Assembly (NCBI GenBank): GCA_016758965.1
Contig: JAEPRB010000239.1
Coordinates: 1-59,958 of the forward strand
DNA from: Circinella minor
Lineage: Eukaryota; Mucoromycota; Mucoromycetes; Mucorales; Lichtheimiaceae
Direction: 5' to 3'
DNA: 59,958 nt
A model generated the notes under the pieces. That model searched no databases and was not told the origin of the DNA. It saw only the letters and a list, made by a program, of their open reading frames with translations. Each line of letters starts with the position of its first letter. The stretch's first letter is position 1. The translations under genes and the position numbers were made by a program. Positions 13,858-24,372 of this stretch are shown piece by piece.

Positions 13858-13936
13858 GTATTAGTATTAGTATTAGTATTAGTATTAGTATTAGTATTAG
13901 TATTAGTATTAGTATTAGTATTAGTATTAGTATTAT
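13796..13936. repeat. Compound microsatellite (ATT)n then (TTAGTA)n
   Basis: About 20 copies of ATT (13,796-13,855) pass directly into about 13 copies of the hexamer TTAGTA. The second motif probably arose from a single change in the first and then expanded. Confidence 0.97.
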
Positions 13937-14674
13937 TTATATACCGTTAGGGTATCACAAAATACCAAACTACGCGATATTATTGGTACGTGCTGCGACA
14001 CTTCTCTGTCGAAGCAATGACACTTTTTCGTCATTGCAAATAGTATAAATACCCCTAAATTATTTCAAATAAAATCTTTTCTTCAGTTATATCTTTACCT
14101 ATTAGATTTTTAGTCTTTTAACAATTAAATAATTGACCTGACAATAGTTTTCTTTGAGCATAAAGTCTCTTAAACTCATTATAATATTTCTCTTTTGTGG
14201 ATTCAGACGTAATACCTATTCCTGAATATAAGAACTCCCACAAACCATATTTCTATTTCATTTCATATAATTTATTACTTAAATACAATCACATAGTATA
14301 TTATTTCTTCTTTATTTTATACATTTATACGACGTACTTCAATCACACATTGAACGCTTCAATATATTATAAGATGTTTTTTTTTATTAAAAAAAGTAAT
14401 CCTATGTATATTATTTTCATACAATTCTAGTATCAAAATCTTCAATAATTAAATCTGTTGCCCACTAATAACACTATTTGAAATAATCTATATCTAAGTA
14501 TTGTTGTTACTTTGTAAATGAATTGATATGAGTAAGAAAAAAACTTCACTTGCGTAGTCAACAACACTAACATGAGACTTTCAAATTTGTTTTTGACACG
14601 TCTTCCGCAACTTTGACACTTTTACAAAAATAAAATAAAAATAAAGATATACTATTTCCTGTACGCACTGTATT
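13937..14674. other. Spacer before the Helitron coding relic
   Basis: No gene is seen. It probably contains the left end of the Helitron, but Helitron 5' ends carry no reliable signature beyond TC and I cannot place it. Confidence 0.35.
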
Positions 14675-15560
14675 ATGGTGCGTACAAGAAGACGACGTAC
14701 CTCAGATGAAATTCGTGCTGTTGCGACAGCGCGCCAACAAAGATATCGTGCAAGACGAACACTTGACCAAGTAGAAGCTGTTCCAAAATAGATGGGGCTC
14801 GTCATCACAAGGCTCGTCAGAATGCTGAATATTGACAGTCCGAAGCAGTGTGGCATCTTTTCAATTATGTTAATATTGAAATGATCATTACCAATATATC
14901 TCCCTTCATCCTCATCCTCGTTACCTTTATCTTTATTATTATCATTCGTACCTTTGAGGAAAGAGACCATGTTGCTTGAGCTCAACACGAATACTGTCTT
15001 GCTGTTGAAGGCGTAAGTTCATCCATCTACTATTTCTGCCTTCATATTCATCCTAATCCACATCACATTTATATCAGCATTTATACGTATTCAATAATTG
15101 GATACAGAATCGTGATCAAAGTAGAAGACCCAACTCAAGACTTTCATGGGAGTCAATGACCAATAATTATAGCCAAAATGTGACAAATGGTCCCACTGAT
15201 GTATGTAATTGCTGTTGAGGTCTTTGGTTTGCAGGATCAGTACAAAGAGTAAGCCGGGATACTTTTATTGGGGCCAGTATAGAAGAAGTCGTTAATGGCA
15301 TTTTTGCTGTAAAGGTTGCCTTGTTTTGTATAAAATGCAAAAGACATGCACTTACCAAGAAAACCCAGCCTAAGCTGTGTTTGGCAAACGGTTTGCGATT
15401 ACCGTAAATCCTGGAGTTGGTGAGCCGGCTCACTAGATGTAAAGAGAGACTAATCGCTCCTCGCCATGGAGGCCTGCTATTAGAGGTTTAGCCATTTACA
15501 ATCTATTAGCACTACTGTAACTAATGGTCTACTATGGACAATGTAACCATTGATGGCCGA
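14675..15560 (+). pseudogene. Helitron polyprotein N-terminal relic
   Basis: From the ATG at 14,675 the frame reads VRTRRRRTSDEIRAVATARQ and further Arg-rich repeats, then stops after about 38 codons. A following frame gives TFEERDHVA (near 14,950), like the repeated basic motif that opens fungal Helitron proteins. Near 15,170-15,450 other frames give GPTDVCNCC-GLWFAG, IGASIEEVVNGIFAVK, then LCLANGL and KERLIAPR, the segment usually found before the Rep domain. Several stops and frameshifts are present. Confidence 0.6.
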
Positions 15561-15670
15561 CGAATTAAGATTTTCTAGATGTAAATTAAAAGTAAATAAA
15601 TATTGAATTTTTTAATCTATATTGGTAGCTTATAATATCTATATATACCAAAATAATAATTATAATTACA

Positions 15671-17127
15671 ATGCAATATACTAAACAACTTAACACTGAA
15701 ATTAAAAACTTGGTTGATACTAAATGGAATTTTCTAGGAAAACCTTGGCCTGAAATTCACCATAGATTCAATCATAAAACAGTTATAAAGAATATGAAGG
15801 GTAATACAATGGATGAAATAAAGGATACATTACTTCATAGATTTGGATTTATACCTGTATTTTATTTCTTTACTGTTTTATATGGGAATATTGAGTATCC
15901 TAGACCATATCGCAAAATAGAAAAAAAAACCTTATATTATTATATCATATGATGTCAGTTAAATCGGGAAAAGATATGCATAAAGTGATGCAGCATGCAA
16001 CATTTTCTGATTTTTATCATATAAGCGGTTTTAGATGACCAATTATTATAGTGAATTAAATAAAAAAGTAAAACAGAATCTAGATAGTATCTTCTCATCA
16101 CCACGTATACGCATTCTATCTTCATTAATAAACAATACTGATAGCTTTAAAAATGTCACCTTATTCATTGGTGGACACAATAGTAAAATAAAGTATTACA
16201 ACCCAAGTGAATCACACTCAATACAGTATTATATTCATATAAATTAAAAGGACCAGCTGTACGTACACAAGTCATACAGGATATGAATGAAATGATTACA
16301 CATGTTTTTGTGCCTGAAAAGTGTGCGATTGGTAATGATGGTACTATGTTTCTGCAAATGACATGCTTAATCCACAACGGGGCTTATTTCTTTTCGCATG
16401 CAACGGGAACACGCTTAATCCACAACGGGGCTTATTTCTTTTCAAATAAAAAAACGAGAACACGCTTAATCCACAACGGGGCTTATTCCTTTTCAAATAA
16501 AAAAACGAGAACATGCTTAATCCACAACGGGGCTTATTCCTTTTCAAATAAAAAAACGGGAACACGCTTAATCCACAACGGTGCTTATTTCTTTTCTTAC
16601 ACAACGGGGAAGCTTTATAAAAAAATAAATGAGGCAGATTGTTTATGTATGGATGGTGGTTATAACCTATTTATACCGAAGTTTAAAGAAGATGCAGCGA
16701 ATGCAGGTTATAGTTTTATGACTGTAACCTTTTACATCCTATAAGAAAAGAGCCTGGCCAAAAGTTGACAGTTAATGAGACTCAATTAAATAATAAGTTT
16801 GAGTCGTTTCGTTCTGCAATTTCAGCACAATCCTCTATGCTTGGCTCCAAAGTTGAGCTGTTTAATAATAATCGTGTCGCGCTCCAAATATCTGATATAA
16901 AATATTATAACATTCAACTTCGTATTGCTTGTTTTCTTACTAATATAAGGAGTTTTGTAAATAAATATGATATAGAGGTGCAACCACATCATAAATCATG
17001 GTATGGAAAGCACTTCGAATTTCCAAGTAAGAAAAACAAACTCGACTTGGTATTTTCTAATGAGCAGAAGCAACCAGGCAAATCTTTATTAAAATGGATT
17101 GAACCTCCTCGTCCTGAACCTGACTAG
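15671..17127 (+). pseudogene. DDE_Tnp_4 / HARBI1-like transposase relic carrying a minisatellite
   Basis: Three broken frames read in order: 15,671-15,952; 16,035-16,247; and 16,283-17,127 with an interruption at about 16,743. Recognisable pieces are FSSPRIRILSSLIN, NVTLFIGGHNSKIKYYN (first acidic site expected here is Gly-changed: IGGH rather than IDGH), then NDGTMFLQM, DGGYNLFIPKF and KLTVNETQLNNKFESFRSAI. It ends SDIKYYNIQLRIACFLTNI and QPHHKSWYGKHFEFPS. This is the order of the DDE_Tnp_4 nuclease superfamily as I know it. A 51-bp minisatellite interrupts it. It sits inside the Helitron, so it inserted after the Helitron. TIRs were not identified. Confidence 0.6.
16361..16615 (+). repeat. 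51-bp minisatellite, five in-frame units
   Basis: Units begin GCTTAATCCACAACGG at 16,365, 16,413, 16,464, 16,515 and 16,566; spacings are 48, 51, 51 and 51. All are multiples of three, so the array adds a repeated LIHNGAY(F/S)FS-x(6,7) peptide within the transposase relic without shifting frame. The complementary strand is also open through the array. Confidence 0.95.
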
Positions 17128-17640
17128 ATACGCTGCGTTATAACTACTCAGCACATAAGTATAATCCCAAAAAAAAAAAAAAAAACATCAGCTCTTCAAC
17201 TTTCTTCCTCACTAAGAAGATCACTAAAAGCAACTTAAGCTTAACATTCCAAAATATATGACTCTCTCCCTTGTTAGTCCCGTTTCCTTTTCCTTAAACC
17301 TTTTCCCTGTATCACTAATAGGAATTTTTCCAGCCTAGAACAAGCTTTTTAGTAATCTGTTCCGAGCAAATATGGCAGACCTGACGCTATGTTCAATGGA
17401 GACATTAAATAAAACAAACAACTTCTCATCGTATCCCATTCATGCATATGGATAGAACACGAATTTTGCGGCGTCCTAGTGCCGATGAATTTATAAGTCA
17501 GAAACTAGGCAAAATAAAGAAGTAAAGTTTTTTCGAAACTCATAACTTAATAACCATTTGTTGATATAATTTATATGATGTTGTAGATATTTATATGCTC
17601 TTAATATGTACTTATTTTTGTTAGTGTTATTTCCGTATTC
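17128..17640. other. Junction between transposase relic and resumed Helitron
   Basis: A poly-A run (17,168-17,186) follows the transposase stop codon. No intact gene is seen. Short Helitron-like pieces resume near 17,460. Confidence 0.4.
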
Positions 17641-17649
17641 GTCAGTATC

Positions 17650-20300
17650 TTGAAAGCATACGAAACGGCGCAATTCCTTCTTCTATGGCCTTTCTTCAAT
17701 TTATGACTACAAATAATGCGAATCTTGATCAGTATTTGTTAGCAATTCAATCATCATTGGATACTCCTAAAGTTTTTTCGAAATGAGATGTCAAGGATAT
17801 ATATATCAGTCTATTTAATCCAAAAATCCTACGTTTAGATGCTGCCAATATGAACATCCAGTATACTCTTGATGCATATGTCTGTTGTACGTACGTATAT
17901 TGTCGATTATATCAATAAAGCCAATAAAGGGTTAAGCGAAACCATTGTGAAGTATACTAGGAATATACGCAGAATAACACTCCGATTTCTCTGATGCTGC
18001 GTGCATTGACAAACGCACTATACAACACCAGCGAAGTTTCTGTACAACAAGCAGCATATAATCTCCTTCGGCTACCAATGTCGGTGGCTACTATGAATGT
18101 GTCTTCATACCGACATCACCATCAGAAGAGTGGCAAAGAATTTTAAAACCTCTTTCAGTTCTGTGTCGAATGAATGACACAAAGTCCACAGATTGATTTA
18201 AAAAAATCTTTTAGATCATTATATTGAACAACCAAAATATATGGATAGCGTAACGCTTGCTACATTTGCAGCATAGTACAATTACTCGAAGAGTCGGCGG
18301 GTAAATGCACAAGATAATGGTAGTAATGATGATGATGATAATGATAGTAATGGTGATGATGGTGATAATGATGGTGAGAATAACAACAATGGTGATAACG
18401 TTCTCGTAGGAATGTCAATAGAGCTCAAAGTGACGAAACGGTCAGGAAAATGAAAAAGACAATGATATTTCCTCATGGAGTTATTAAATTACAAAATAGT
18501 GATGGCTCTAAAAAATGACGTAAATCACCTAAGGTAATCCGTTTCCATGGTTATCGCCTCACACAAGTCTATCCAAATTACTACCGAGAGCTTGTAATAC
18601 TGTATTTACCATGGCTTGATAAAAAAATCGATATATTACTACGTACTGTAGTGATTACGAAATGAAAGTTCGTTAAAACCAAGAAGCCGTATTAATAAAC
18701 CGTTGAGAATTTACCACGTTTGGCGTTGCTACACTAATAGAAGTGTTGGAAAGTGTTGAGGTAGCTCATGATGATGCCGAAGAAGAGGGAGATCCACATT
18801 CCACAACGATTACTAGTTATTCCGTTTAACGAGTACAAATTGGATAAACAAAGTGTTGATGTTATCGCTCAAGCTGGAACATACGAATGGATGCCTTATC
18901 AAGAAATGGTCACACATCCGACACGTCTTGATAATGGTGAATAGGAGGCGTTAATCGGATTATTAAATACCGAAGAACGTGATTTTGTCTATCATGTAAA
19001 ACGCACCATCGACACAACAGATGACCCGTTACATTATTTCTTCACCGGTGGTGCAGCAACTGGAAAAGTCTTGTTATATCTGCATTATATAAGATGTTGA
19101 CACAATCGTTAGATGAAAATGTTCAAATAGAGATCGAAAAAAACGGCAGTATTACTTTGAGCTCCAACAGGAATGGCAGTTTATACTATTCATGACCAAA
19201 CCCTTCATTCCGCATTTCATCTTCCTGTTAACCAGTATGGGGATCAAATAACGGAACCCTCCTCAGATGTTCTGAACACTATCCGTACGTGTCTTGCTGA
19301 GCTTTGAATTATCATCACTGATGAAATTTCAATGGTTTTCAAAAAAAAAAAAAAGCTTTCAGTTCATTGATCAGCAGTTGCCGCGCATCTTTGGAAATCA
19401 GCGACCTTGCTGACGTTTCATAATAGCTGTAGGTGACTTTGACCAACTCCCACGAGTGATGGCTAGAACGCTATACTCTACACGAACTGAAAATCCATGT
19501 TACCATATTTGGACAATATTTGTGGTCACTATTTAGTGTATATCGCCTTCGTGTGATGATGGGGCAACGTGAAGATGGGGTACTTGCAACTGCCCTGAAC
19601 AATATGGCTAAAGGCAGGATGGCAAATGCAGATATAGGTTTAATGAAAAGTATAACTTACCCTTCCATACCAGATGCTGCTTTAGAAATAAGACCAATTT
19701 ATTTGTTCTATACTAATGCTGAAGTATACACCAAAAATACAGAAATTCTTATGTCCATGAAAACATCATCAACTCCACGCACAGGGATTGATCGACCTAC
19801 AGAAAATAGTAGTGCAGAAGATCATGAACGAATGCTAACACGAATTCAAAGACTCCCTCACACAAAAACGATGGGATTATCGATCTGCCGATTTATTTCT
19901 CCGGATTGACGTACGATACATGATAACTTGTAACATAGACACCAGCGATGGTCTTGTGAATGGTGCTCTTAGCTATTTACGTAGAATGGACATTGATACA
20001 CATAGGGATAATCCTGAAAATACAAGACCAATATGTCTATAAATTGAGTCTACCAAAGAACGCACCGGTAGAAAACAGTGGGAAAAAAAACAAGCCTTGA
20101 TGGAAAGAGAAGGTATTACTAATTGGACACCTATTGAGCATGCCACAATGCTTATCAAGCCGCGATCCAATTCATCAATAGGTGTCATACATATGCAATT
20201 TCAGCCAGCTTTAGCTGAAGCGATTACAATTTATAAATAACAAGGTCAATGTTATGAAGCTGTAATTATCGTCCTTCCAACAAGACAACTTAATTGTTTT
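17650..20300 (+). pseudogene. Helitron Rep/PIF1-type helicase relic
   Basis: Fragments in different frames: IPSSMAFLQFMTTNNANLDQ and MNIQYTLDAYVC (17,670-17,900), then LMLRALTNALYNTSEVSVQQ (17,990), then VIRFHGYRLTQVYPNYYREL (18,535), then the helicase Walker-A region FFTGGAATGK (19,030-19,065; the usual motif is GGAGTGK). PTGMA with TLHSAFHLP and IIITDEISMV (Walker B) come next at 19,160-19,330. The rest of the helicase is eroded (LWSLFSVYRLRVMMGQREDG, 19,520 on). A GA-rich/GAT-repeat acidic stretch lies at 18,320-18,400. Stops and shifts occur every few hundred bases. Confidence 0.65.
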
Positions 20301-20479
20301 TTATTGTGCGTTGCTTGTTTAAGAGCAAGAAGAGCTTAAGACCTTATATTTAATTGGAACTTTCGACCGCTGACAATCACTGTGCGAACTCCTCGCTGAA
20401 ATCGAATTTGCAAAAGAAATGGCAAAATTAGAGACCATAACCATGACACCACATTTCGCTTTCTTCACGATAATCAAAG

Positions 20480-21108
20480 GGAGTCGAACCAATTCATCTT
20501 CCACAACGCCCAAAGTTTTCAAAAACATATTGGTCTTATAAGAAATGATGCTGTTTACTTGAAATCGAATTTTTCTTATTTGCAGAGACATGCACTTTGC
20601 CCAATGATGGTGACAATTTGGATTTATAATATTGAAGGTTTCAATTTGGTAACTAGGGAAGGCTGTAACCCAGAAGATTCGCAAAGACGAACCTTCAGTA
20701 CATGTATATACATACAACACAATATGATTCTGCATGTAAATCATTCCATAAACTGTACTCCTCATCCAATGATCAGTGTTTCAATTGTCACATACCATGG
20801 TCCATTAACTATTAACTGTTTCAATGACATATTCTCTACCTCGTACTCCCATCGAGAACTTGTTGGAAGCTTTGGAAGAAATCATCGTCAGCAATCGAAA
20901 TACAGCACATGTTATTAGAGGGGATTTTGACTCAAATTTTCTTGCTGATGAACTGCGAACTCGATCGCTTAAAAATTTCTTTTCAGAGCATAACTTTCTC
21001 CATGCTCTGCCAGAAACTACTGCTTCTACATTTTCTCTAACTAAAATAGATGAATTTTTACAAATTTCCCTCCCCCACAGCTACCACCGCAAACACATAC
21101 ATAACTAA
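20480..21108 (+). pseudogene. EEP endonuclease domain of the Helitron (decayed)
   Basis: Overlapping frames give FHNAQSFQKHIGLIRNDAVY (about 20,500), YNIEGFNLVTREGCNPEDS (20,630) and CIYIQHNM (20,700). A longer piece from 20,824 has TPIENLLEALEEIIVSNRN, IRGDFDSNFLADE and a terminal STFSLTKIDEF. The order matches an endonuclease/exonuclease/phosphatase fold; GDFD stands where GDFN is usual. The frame is broken several times, so the domain is non-functional as read. Confidence 0.65.
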
Positions 21109-21178
21109 CTCTACCGTAAACTTCTCTATTACGCTTGTTGGTTAGCATATTGTTTATCAATATTAATATTATAATTAT

Positions 21179-21638
21179 GGGAATTGCTACAGACACCCCA
21201 AAAACATACTATATTAAGTAATTTCAGCTCTTACGGACACCCCACTTATATTTTTTTTCAAGGACACACAACAAATTGATATAATCACATCGTAATTATC
21301 CAGCTATTTATACACTATCTATACAGCTATTATCGTTATATGATTTATAAATGTTTATGAAACTTATATTATTAGCTTGACTTTTTATGATCGCAATCAA
21401 TATTTCTTATGTTTTCTTACTTTATTCATTCTGTACATAAGTGGGAATTGTAGGCCTTATGAAAGCAAGACAAACAAGGAATCATATATACTTTTAATGT
21501 TACATATGAGCGGTCAAACAAGCGCTATTGGTGTTGACAACGCTGTTACTATAGTTTATATGGTCTAAGAACTTATTTGATAACTGTTTATTTGTGGGGT
21601 GTCCGTAAGCAAAATATGGGGTGTCCGTAGCAATTCCC
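21179..21638. mobile_element. 460-bp MITE with GGGAATTGCTAC termini
   Basis: The left end GGGAATTGCTACAGACACCC matches the reverse complement of the right end, GGGAATTGCTACGGACACCC. A second inner inverted motif, CTTACGGACACCCCAC, lies on both sides. The flanks carry TAT on each side (21,176-21,178 and 21,639-21,641), a possible 3-bp target duplication. A 63-codon frame inside is not convincing. GGG-starting TIRs with a 3-bp duplication would fit PIF/Harbinger, though TAT is not the classic TWA. Confidence 0.75.
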
Positions 21639-21727
21639 TATAACTATTACATGTTTTATTAATTTACTTGATAAATTTTTTTCTGAGATTCTAAGATTCT
21701 AAAGTGACTTTAATATGCTCCCTAGAT

Positions 21728-21736
21728 ATATAAAGT
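21728..21736 (+). promoter_or_regulatory. TATA-like box upstream of the 544-aa ORF
   Basis: TATATAAAG about 95 bp before the ATG at 21,824. Placement suggests the ORF could be expressed; no experimental support. Confidence 0.45.
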
Positions 21737-21823
21737 ATAAAACCCCTTTCCCACTCGCAGGCGAACTTTTTTTTTTTTTTGACTCTTCAGATTTCTATTT
21801 TCTCAATTAATAAACCTTGTACA

Positions 21824-23458
21824 ATGGCCAAACCAAAACTACCGCATAGCATCTCGAAAAATTATACGATACCGGAGGCGATAAGACAAGAGCTAGAGTT
21901 TGAACCTTATATTCTTAATTGTCCCATTGGTAAATTCTGTGACCCATTGGAACACGTCAAAGCAATTCCAATCAAAACTCTTTCTGAACTTGATATCAAG
22001 CATTTTTACAACAACTTGATTCAAGGGTTATATTCACTAAACACCAGACACGAAAATGATGTTGATTTAAATCAAGTTACAAAGAAATATCTAAAAGAAG
22101 TTTATACGTACTGTAGCAAAAAAGCTTTTCAAAAGAAATTAATACTGAAAGCGAATACCATATTAAAAAAAAATGAAGAGTATTTGAATGCAATGAAGAT
22201 AAAAGAAGCAAAGAAGAGAACGGCACAAGAAGCCGAACTTTTAGGTGTAGATATGACACGTAGTTCTATTAAACAGTATAGGTCAGAAGTATTGGTTGAT
22301 GTCTCCAATGCCAGGCAACAAAGTGAGCAAGCTACATCAAGTAGTTCACGCGAAACAACAGTATCAAGTACTCAACATGAACTAAACGAACAAAGTGCAA
22401 AAATCATAACTATGGAGAAGAACCAAAAAAGATTTATTTTAAATTCGGCATTATTTTGTCTATCAACACCACATAAGCCCAAAATTCAAAAAGTAGATAC
22501 AAAAACCATAGCTGATTTATGCTCTTTAGGGATTGAGTCTCTCGAGAACGACGATGAACACAAGAATACAAATACAATGAAGGAATTCAGAGAAAACTGT
22601 AAAATGCAGGAGAAGAACGAATCATTGTCAAAAATCAAACATATCCTTGATTTTCTGGATGACATTTTGAACTGTGATTTCTCTGAATTCCCATGTAGAA
22701 TTTGGAGTCATTTAATCCACAAATCAATAGATACAGACGTTAAGTATTTTGCTAATATCATATCATATACTTTAACAGATTTTCATTGTAACTGTAAACA
22801 GCCAATGGTTCTCAACAGCAATCACGAGAGAACTCCATTTGTTGAATATGTTATACCGATGTTCAAATACTTATCAAAAGAAACCGGCATGCTTGATTTC
22901 TCGTGGTGTGAAAAGCTAGTTGAAACACAGAAATATGCACAAATCCCTGGGGTTGATTATGAATCAGGAAGTACAGATAGAAAATATGCTGATGGTCTTG
23001 GAAAAACTAATAACTCTGAAGCTCTGTTTATTGAATCTTCGAGTGGTTTACTACAGGAGAATATTAGCCATACTCTTGAAGACACCTTGAAGCTCTTAGT
23101 AGAATGCAACGGTGCACTTTGTTACATCCTTAGTCATTTTAAAAATAGCCGATTTAAAACAGCGTTGAAAAAATCAACTTTTGGTATTCAAGTGATCAAA
23201 GATACAGTCACCCTCTCCAGAATGAACTTGAAAGAAGATCGATTATGGAAGTTTGTTGAATTGAGATCTGCTGATATCCCTACAAACTGGAGCGACCGTT
23301 TTAACTGGGTAAAGATGTTTGAGCTAATTGCTACGTTATTTTTATGTCTGAAGGAAGAAGAACGTGTTGATATGGAATTGAAAAAGGAAAATTCAGGTTT
23401 AACAGCTGTCTCAAAGGAAGAAACTCTTGCTTCTGTGTTGAGCTTTTCTGAATTATAA
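21824..23458 (+). CDS. Unknown-family protein (544 aa) inside a TIR element
   Basis: Intact single exon. The first in-frame ATG is at 21,824 (AACCTTGTACAATGG context). The N-terminal half is charged, with coiled-coil-like KK/E-rich helices (about 90-210), and the middle is Lys/Asn-rich. The C-terminal half carries the informative core: NHERTPFVEYVIPMFKYL, then RKYADGLG, then a strand ALFIESSSG, then HTLEDTLKLLVECNG, and FKNSRFKTALKKSTFG with RLWKFVELRSADIPTNW. The order ERT...VIP...DGL...IES-x-SG...DT-x-K matches the broken gene at 56-58 kb (EHT...VIP...DGL...IEFAGG...DTQK). It carries no DDE catalytic pattern, HTH or CENP-B-like domain, so I do not call it a transposase. Function unknown; a nuclease-like fold is only a guess. 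Intactness beside decayed neighbours is notable. Confidence 0.75.
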   Translation: MAKPKLPHSISKNYTIPEAIRQELEFEPYILNCPIGKFCDPLEHVKAIPIKTLSELDIKHFYNNLIQGLYSLNTRHENDVDLNQVTKKYLKEVYTYCSKKAFQKKLILKANTILKKNEEYLNAMKIKEAKKRTAQEAELLGVDMTRSSIKQYRSEVLVDVSNARQQSEQATSSSSRETTVSSTQHELNEQSAKIITMEKNQKRFILNSALFCLSTPHKPKIQKVDTKTIADLCSLGIESLENDDEHKNTNTMKEFRENCKMQEKNESLSKIKHILDFLDDILNCDFSEFPCRIWSHLIHKSIDTDVKYFANIISYTLTDFHCNCKQPMVLNSNHERTPFVEYVIPMFKYLSKETGMLDFSWCEKLVETQKYAQIPGVDYESGSTDRKYADGLGKTNNSEALFIESSSGLLQENISHTLEDTLKLLVECNGALCYILSHFKNSRFKTALKKSTFGIQVIKDTVTLSRMNLKEDRLWKFVELRSADIPTNWSDRFNWVKMFELIATLFLCLKEEERVDMELKKENSGLTAVSKEETLASVLSFSEL

Positions 23459-24133
23459 TGAAAATTAACTAAATCTTTCTATTGATTATTAAGAATTTCT
23501 ATTGGTCTTGCAAAAATTCTATTGAATTCAAACATTTATATCATACTGGCCAAACAAAAATGTATATTATTATTCACCACAAAAAGAAATGTACATTATT
23601 ATTCCCTACAAAAAAAATGTATATTACTATTTTTCAAAATTCTATTTTTAAAGTAAAAAAAAACTATAACAGTAAATAAACCAATACATATATACTATCA
23701 TCGGTATGTTTAATCAATTAATCTATTAGAAAATGAGTAATATGTTTTATATGATATTTCTTTGACATATTTCGTTATATGAGTAGTTACTAAAGGAGAA
23801 GTAGTATGTGAGTACCATAAATACAACCAATGTTGATGCTGAAGTACCTAGAGCTATAGCATAGTTTCCTTGATTTTCAGAATAGATTTAAACAATTGCT
23901 GTCTTCCAAATCAACTTCTTTGTATACTTTCTTTATCACAGAAAGCCAATAGAACCCTTTCCCAAGTCATGTTTTGGAAAATCGCTTAATTTAAAGCCCT
24001 CAAAATCATTGTGAGAGTGAAATTAAAAGGAATGTGAAAGTTGACACCATGTTTTGTCACTCTTATTCCTGGCAAAACAAGTAAATTATGAGGGTTGAAG
24101 TTAAACATGATTAAAATTAACGGAGCCCTACTA
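23459..24133. other. Non-coding 3' tail of the TIR element
   Basis: AT-rich non-coding DNA that matches the inverted copy (10,165-10,660) up to the TIR. No gene is seen. Confidence 0.6.
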
Positions 24134-24372
24134 TATAATGAAATATATAAAAAAATTATGAAATGCATTTTTTTTTAATAAATTAACTTTTGCTGCGCTT
24201 CTCATTATAGTAAATATGTCCTTATAAAGCTATATTTAATATTTGATATATTTCTAAATAGGAACAATCAACACCTATTGGGATACATTTTTTTTTCACA
24301 CTTTATGCACTAAAAAAAAAGAGGTTATTAAAACAATTTAAGTTTATTTAATAATCACAACATGTCCTTTTA

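Larger units (their letters stand above)
14675..21108 (+). mobile_element. Decayed Helitron (Rep/helicase plus EEP endonuclease), interrupted by another transposon
   Basis: Pieces of one rolling-circle transposon polyprotein appear in order on the plus strand: an Arg/Ala-rich N-terminus from the ATG at 14,675; a cysteine-containing region and LANG/ERLIAPR segment (15,130-15,560); after an insertion, Rep/helicase linker pieces (17,650-18,260); a PIF1-type helicase (18,540-20,300); and an endonuclease/exonuclease/phosphatase (EEP) domain (20,480-21,108). Many stops and frameshifts separate them, so the element is dead. The 15.6-17.1 kb stretch is a foreign DDE transposase relic. Exact termini were not found. 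Helitrons with EEP nucleases are known as the Helentron/Helitron2 type. Confidence 0.75.
21650..24133 (+). mobile_element. Pogo-type TIR element carrying an unknown 544-aa ORF
   Basis: The right end, read inward on the minus strand, is TAGTAGGGCTCCGTTAAT, followed outside by TA. It corresponds to CAGTGGGACCCCGTTAAT at 10,165 in the inverted truncated copy. The left end could not be placed; a weak ATTAATTTACTTG match near 21,658 resembles sequence just inside the right end. The only long frame inside is the 21,824-23,458 CDS, which does not look like a transposase. Confidence 0.55.

Noticed and set aside
14581..14988. 135-codon minus-strand frame
   Set aside because: It is the complement of the Helitron N-terminal coding relic, which has recognisable motifs on plus.
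16344..16604. 86-codon minus-strand frame of repeated CGL(S)VF units
   Set aside because: Antisense of the minisatellite; repetitive by construction.
16361..16615. CRISPR-like array
   Set aside because: Whole 51-bp units repeat without unique spacers, and the host is a eukaryote.
19973..20765. Minus-strand frames opposite the Helitron helicase/EEP relic
   Set aside because: Plus-strand frames carry the family motifs; these are shadows.
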